Origin: JAFDZV01 sp035549015
Lineage (GTDB): Bacteria; Bacteroidota; Ignavibacteria; OLB7
Length of the DNA stretch: 64,000 nucleotides
Direction of reading: 5' to 3'
Assembly (NCBI GenBank): GCA_035549015.1
Contig: DASZRW010000019.1
Location: 124,001-188,000, forward strand
Shown here: piece after piece, positions 62,930-64,000 of the stretch
Position numbering within the stretch: position 1 is the stretch's first letter
Layout: every line of letters begins with the position of its first letter
Position numbers and translations under genes: made by a program
The notes under the pieces: model-generated
Database searches by the model: none
Seen by the model: the letters and a program-made list of their open reading frames with translations, nothing else
What the model was told of the DNA's origin: nothing

Positions 62930-64000
62930 ATGTCCGAGTCCCGTGTAGAGGTTCGTTCGCTCAAGGACTACGTTGGCCAGGAGGTCACCGTTGCCGGATG
63001 GTGCTACAACACCCGTCCGCAGAAGCGCTTCAAGTTCCTCGAACTGCGCGACGGCACCGGCACGGTGCAGTGCGTTTTCGGTGCGGAGACATCGATCAAT
63101 AACTCCTTCGAGCGATTCGAGGAGGAGATCACGCAGGAGTCCAGTCTGTACGTCACCGGCATCGTGACGAAGCACCCGAAGCACGACGACGTGTTCGAGC
63201 TCGATGCACGTGATTTCCGGATGGAAGGCCGCTCGGAGAATTATCCGATCCAGCCGAAGGAACATGGCGTGGACTTCCTCTTCTCGCAAAGGCATCTCTA
63301 CCTGCGCTCATCGCGTCCGCATGCCATCCTGCGCGTGCGTCACCGGGTTGTGAAGGCCATCCGCGACTACTTCGACTCGCACGGCTTCACGCTGCTGGAC
63401 TCCCCGATCCTCACGGCCAATGCCGGCGAGGGAACAAGCACACTCTTCGCTACGGAGTACTTCGATCTCGGCCAGGCCTATCTGGCGCAGACCGGGCAGC
63501 TGTACGGCGAGGCCGGATGCATGGCGTTCGGAAAGGTGTACACCTTCGGCCCCACGTTCCGTGCCGAGAAGAGCGCCACGCGACGCCACCTGACGGAGTT
63601 CTGGATGGTGGAGCCCGAGGTTGCCTTCATGGACCTGGAAGGGAACATGAAACTTGCAGAGGATTTCATCTGCTATATCGTGGAGTGCGTGCTCACGGAC
63701 TGCCGCCCGGAACTGGACCGGCTGGAACGCGACATCGCGAAGCTCGAGGCCGTGAAGAAGCCCTTTCCGCGCATCACCTACTCCGAGGCGGTGGAGGTGC
63801 TTGCGCAGAAGGGCCAGCCGATCCCCTGGGGGGAGGACTTCGGCGCACCGCACGAGACCGCCGTGAGCGCGGACTACGACCGGCCGCTCATCATCACGAA
63901 GTATCCGGAGGCCGTGAAGGCCTTCTACATGAAGCGCGACGCCGACGATCCGCGCGTGGTGCTGGCGATGGACGTGATCGCACCCGAGGGATATGGAGAG
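62930..64000 (+). CDS. asnS: Asparaginyl-tRNA synthetase (partial, runs off right edge)
   Basis: Charges tRNA-Asn. 357 codons are visible from the ATG at 62930 with no stop before the window ends; full length is about 430-470. The N-terminal OB-fold anticodon-binding domain has GQEVTVAGWCYNTRPQKRF, then class II features: EHGVDFLFSQRHLYLRSSRP, GEGTSTLFATEYF, AQTGQLYGEAG and motif 2 FRAEKSATRRHLTEF. GEAG and the Asn-type substrate loop favour AsnS over AspS. A near-perfect palindrome (62883-62901) lies about 30 bases upstream. Confidence 0.95.
   Translation, partial: MSESRVEVRSLKDYVGQEVTVAGWCYNTRPQKRFKFLELRDGTGTVQCVFGAETSINNSFERFEEEITQESSLYVTGIVTKHPKHDDVFELDARDFRMEGRSENYPIQPKEHGVDFLFSQRHLYLRSSRPHAILRVRHRVVKAIRDYFDSHGFTLLDSPILTANAGEGTSTLFATEYFDLGQAYLAQTGQLYGEAGCMAFGKVYTFGPTFRAEKSATRRHLTEFWMVEPEVAFMDLEGNMKLAEDFICYIVECVLTDCRPELDRLERDIAKLEAVKKPFPRITYSEAVEVLAQKGQPIPWGEDFGAPHETAVSADYDRPLIITKYPEAVKAFYMKRDADDPRVVLAMDVIAPEGYGE

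Overview
The window looks like a chromosomal segment of a GC-rich, Gram-negative bacterium of the Bacteroidota/Chlorobiota side of life (Ignavibacteria or Kapabacteria-like); this placement is inference. Reasons: proteins with type IX secretion sorting-like C-termini, many outer-membrane beta-barrels and lipoproteins, a SusC-like/TonB-plug receptor, a plsX-fabH-fabD-fabG-acpP-fabF-rnc lipid block, and few strong Shine-Dalgarno sequences.

Layout. 1-9.1 kb: a glycine-rich secreted protein cut by the left edge, topA, a lipoprotein, a GH57 branching enzyme, a DUF3467 protein and a TPR protein, all on the minus strand. 9.4-16.6 kb: split transketolase (with a broken four-helix-bundle gene between the halves), crcB, moaC, envelope proteins and an OmpA/PD40 lipoprotein. 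16.9-19.8 kb: an AT-richer accessory island with a retron reverse transcriptase, an XRE-type regulator, a small membrane protein, a long structured non-coding region that fits msr-msd, a second XRE repressor with two operators, and a RadC-like JAB protein. 20.1-23 kb: a phosphonate/phosphate-type ABC importer whose binding protein and ATPase are fused, plus its permease. 24-31.5 kb: fatty acid/phospholipid synthesis and RNase III. 31.7-46 kb: four-helix-bundle protein, Mfd, paralogous lipoproteins around a GNAT, a Memo protein, a T9SS cargo, an ECF sigma factor, purE and an APC permease. 46-62 kb: zinc-ribbon protein, a large AAA/BTAD regulator, secreted proteins, an outer-membrane receptor, two tandem paralogous repeat proteins of unknown role, a gene split by an in-frame amber codon, another envelope protein and a DUF1992 protein. 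The right edge cuts asnS.

Most notable: (1) the retron operon, with retron-specific NAxxH and (V/I)TG motifs and a candidate ncRNA directly upstream; (2) the PhnD-TM-PhnC fusion with a consistent topology; (3) heptanucleotide (and 14/21-bp) tandem repeats placed directly against stop or start codons at several gene borders; (4) two broken genes, one by two single-base deletions and one by an amber codon. No rRNA, tRNA or CRISPR array was recognised.
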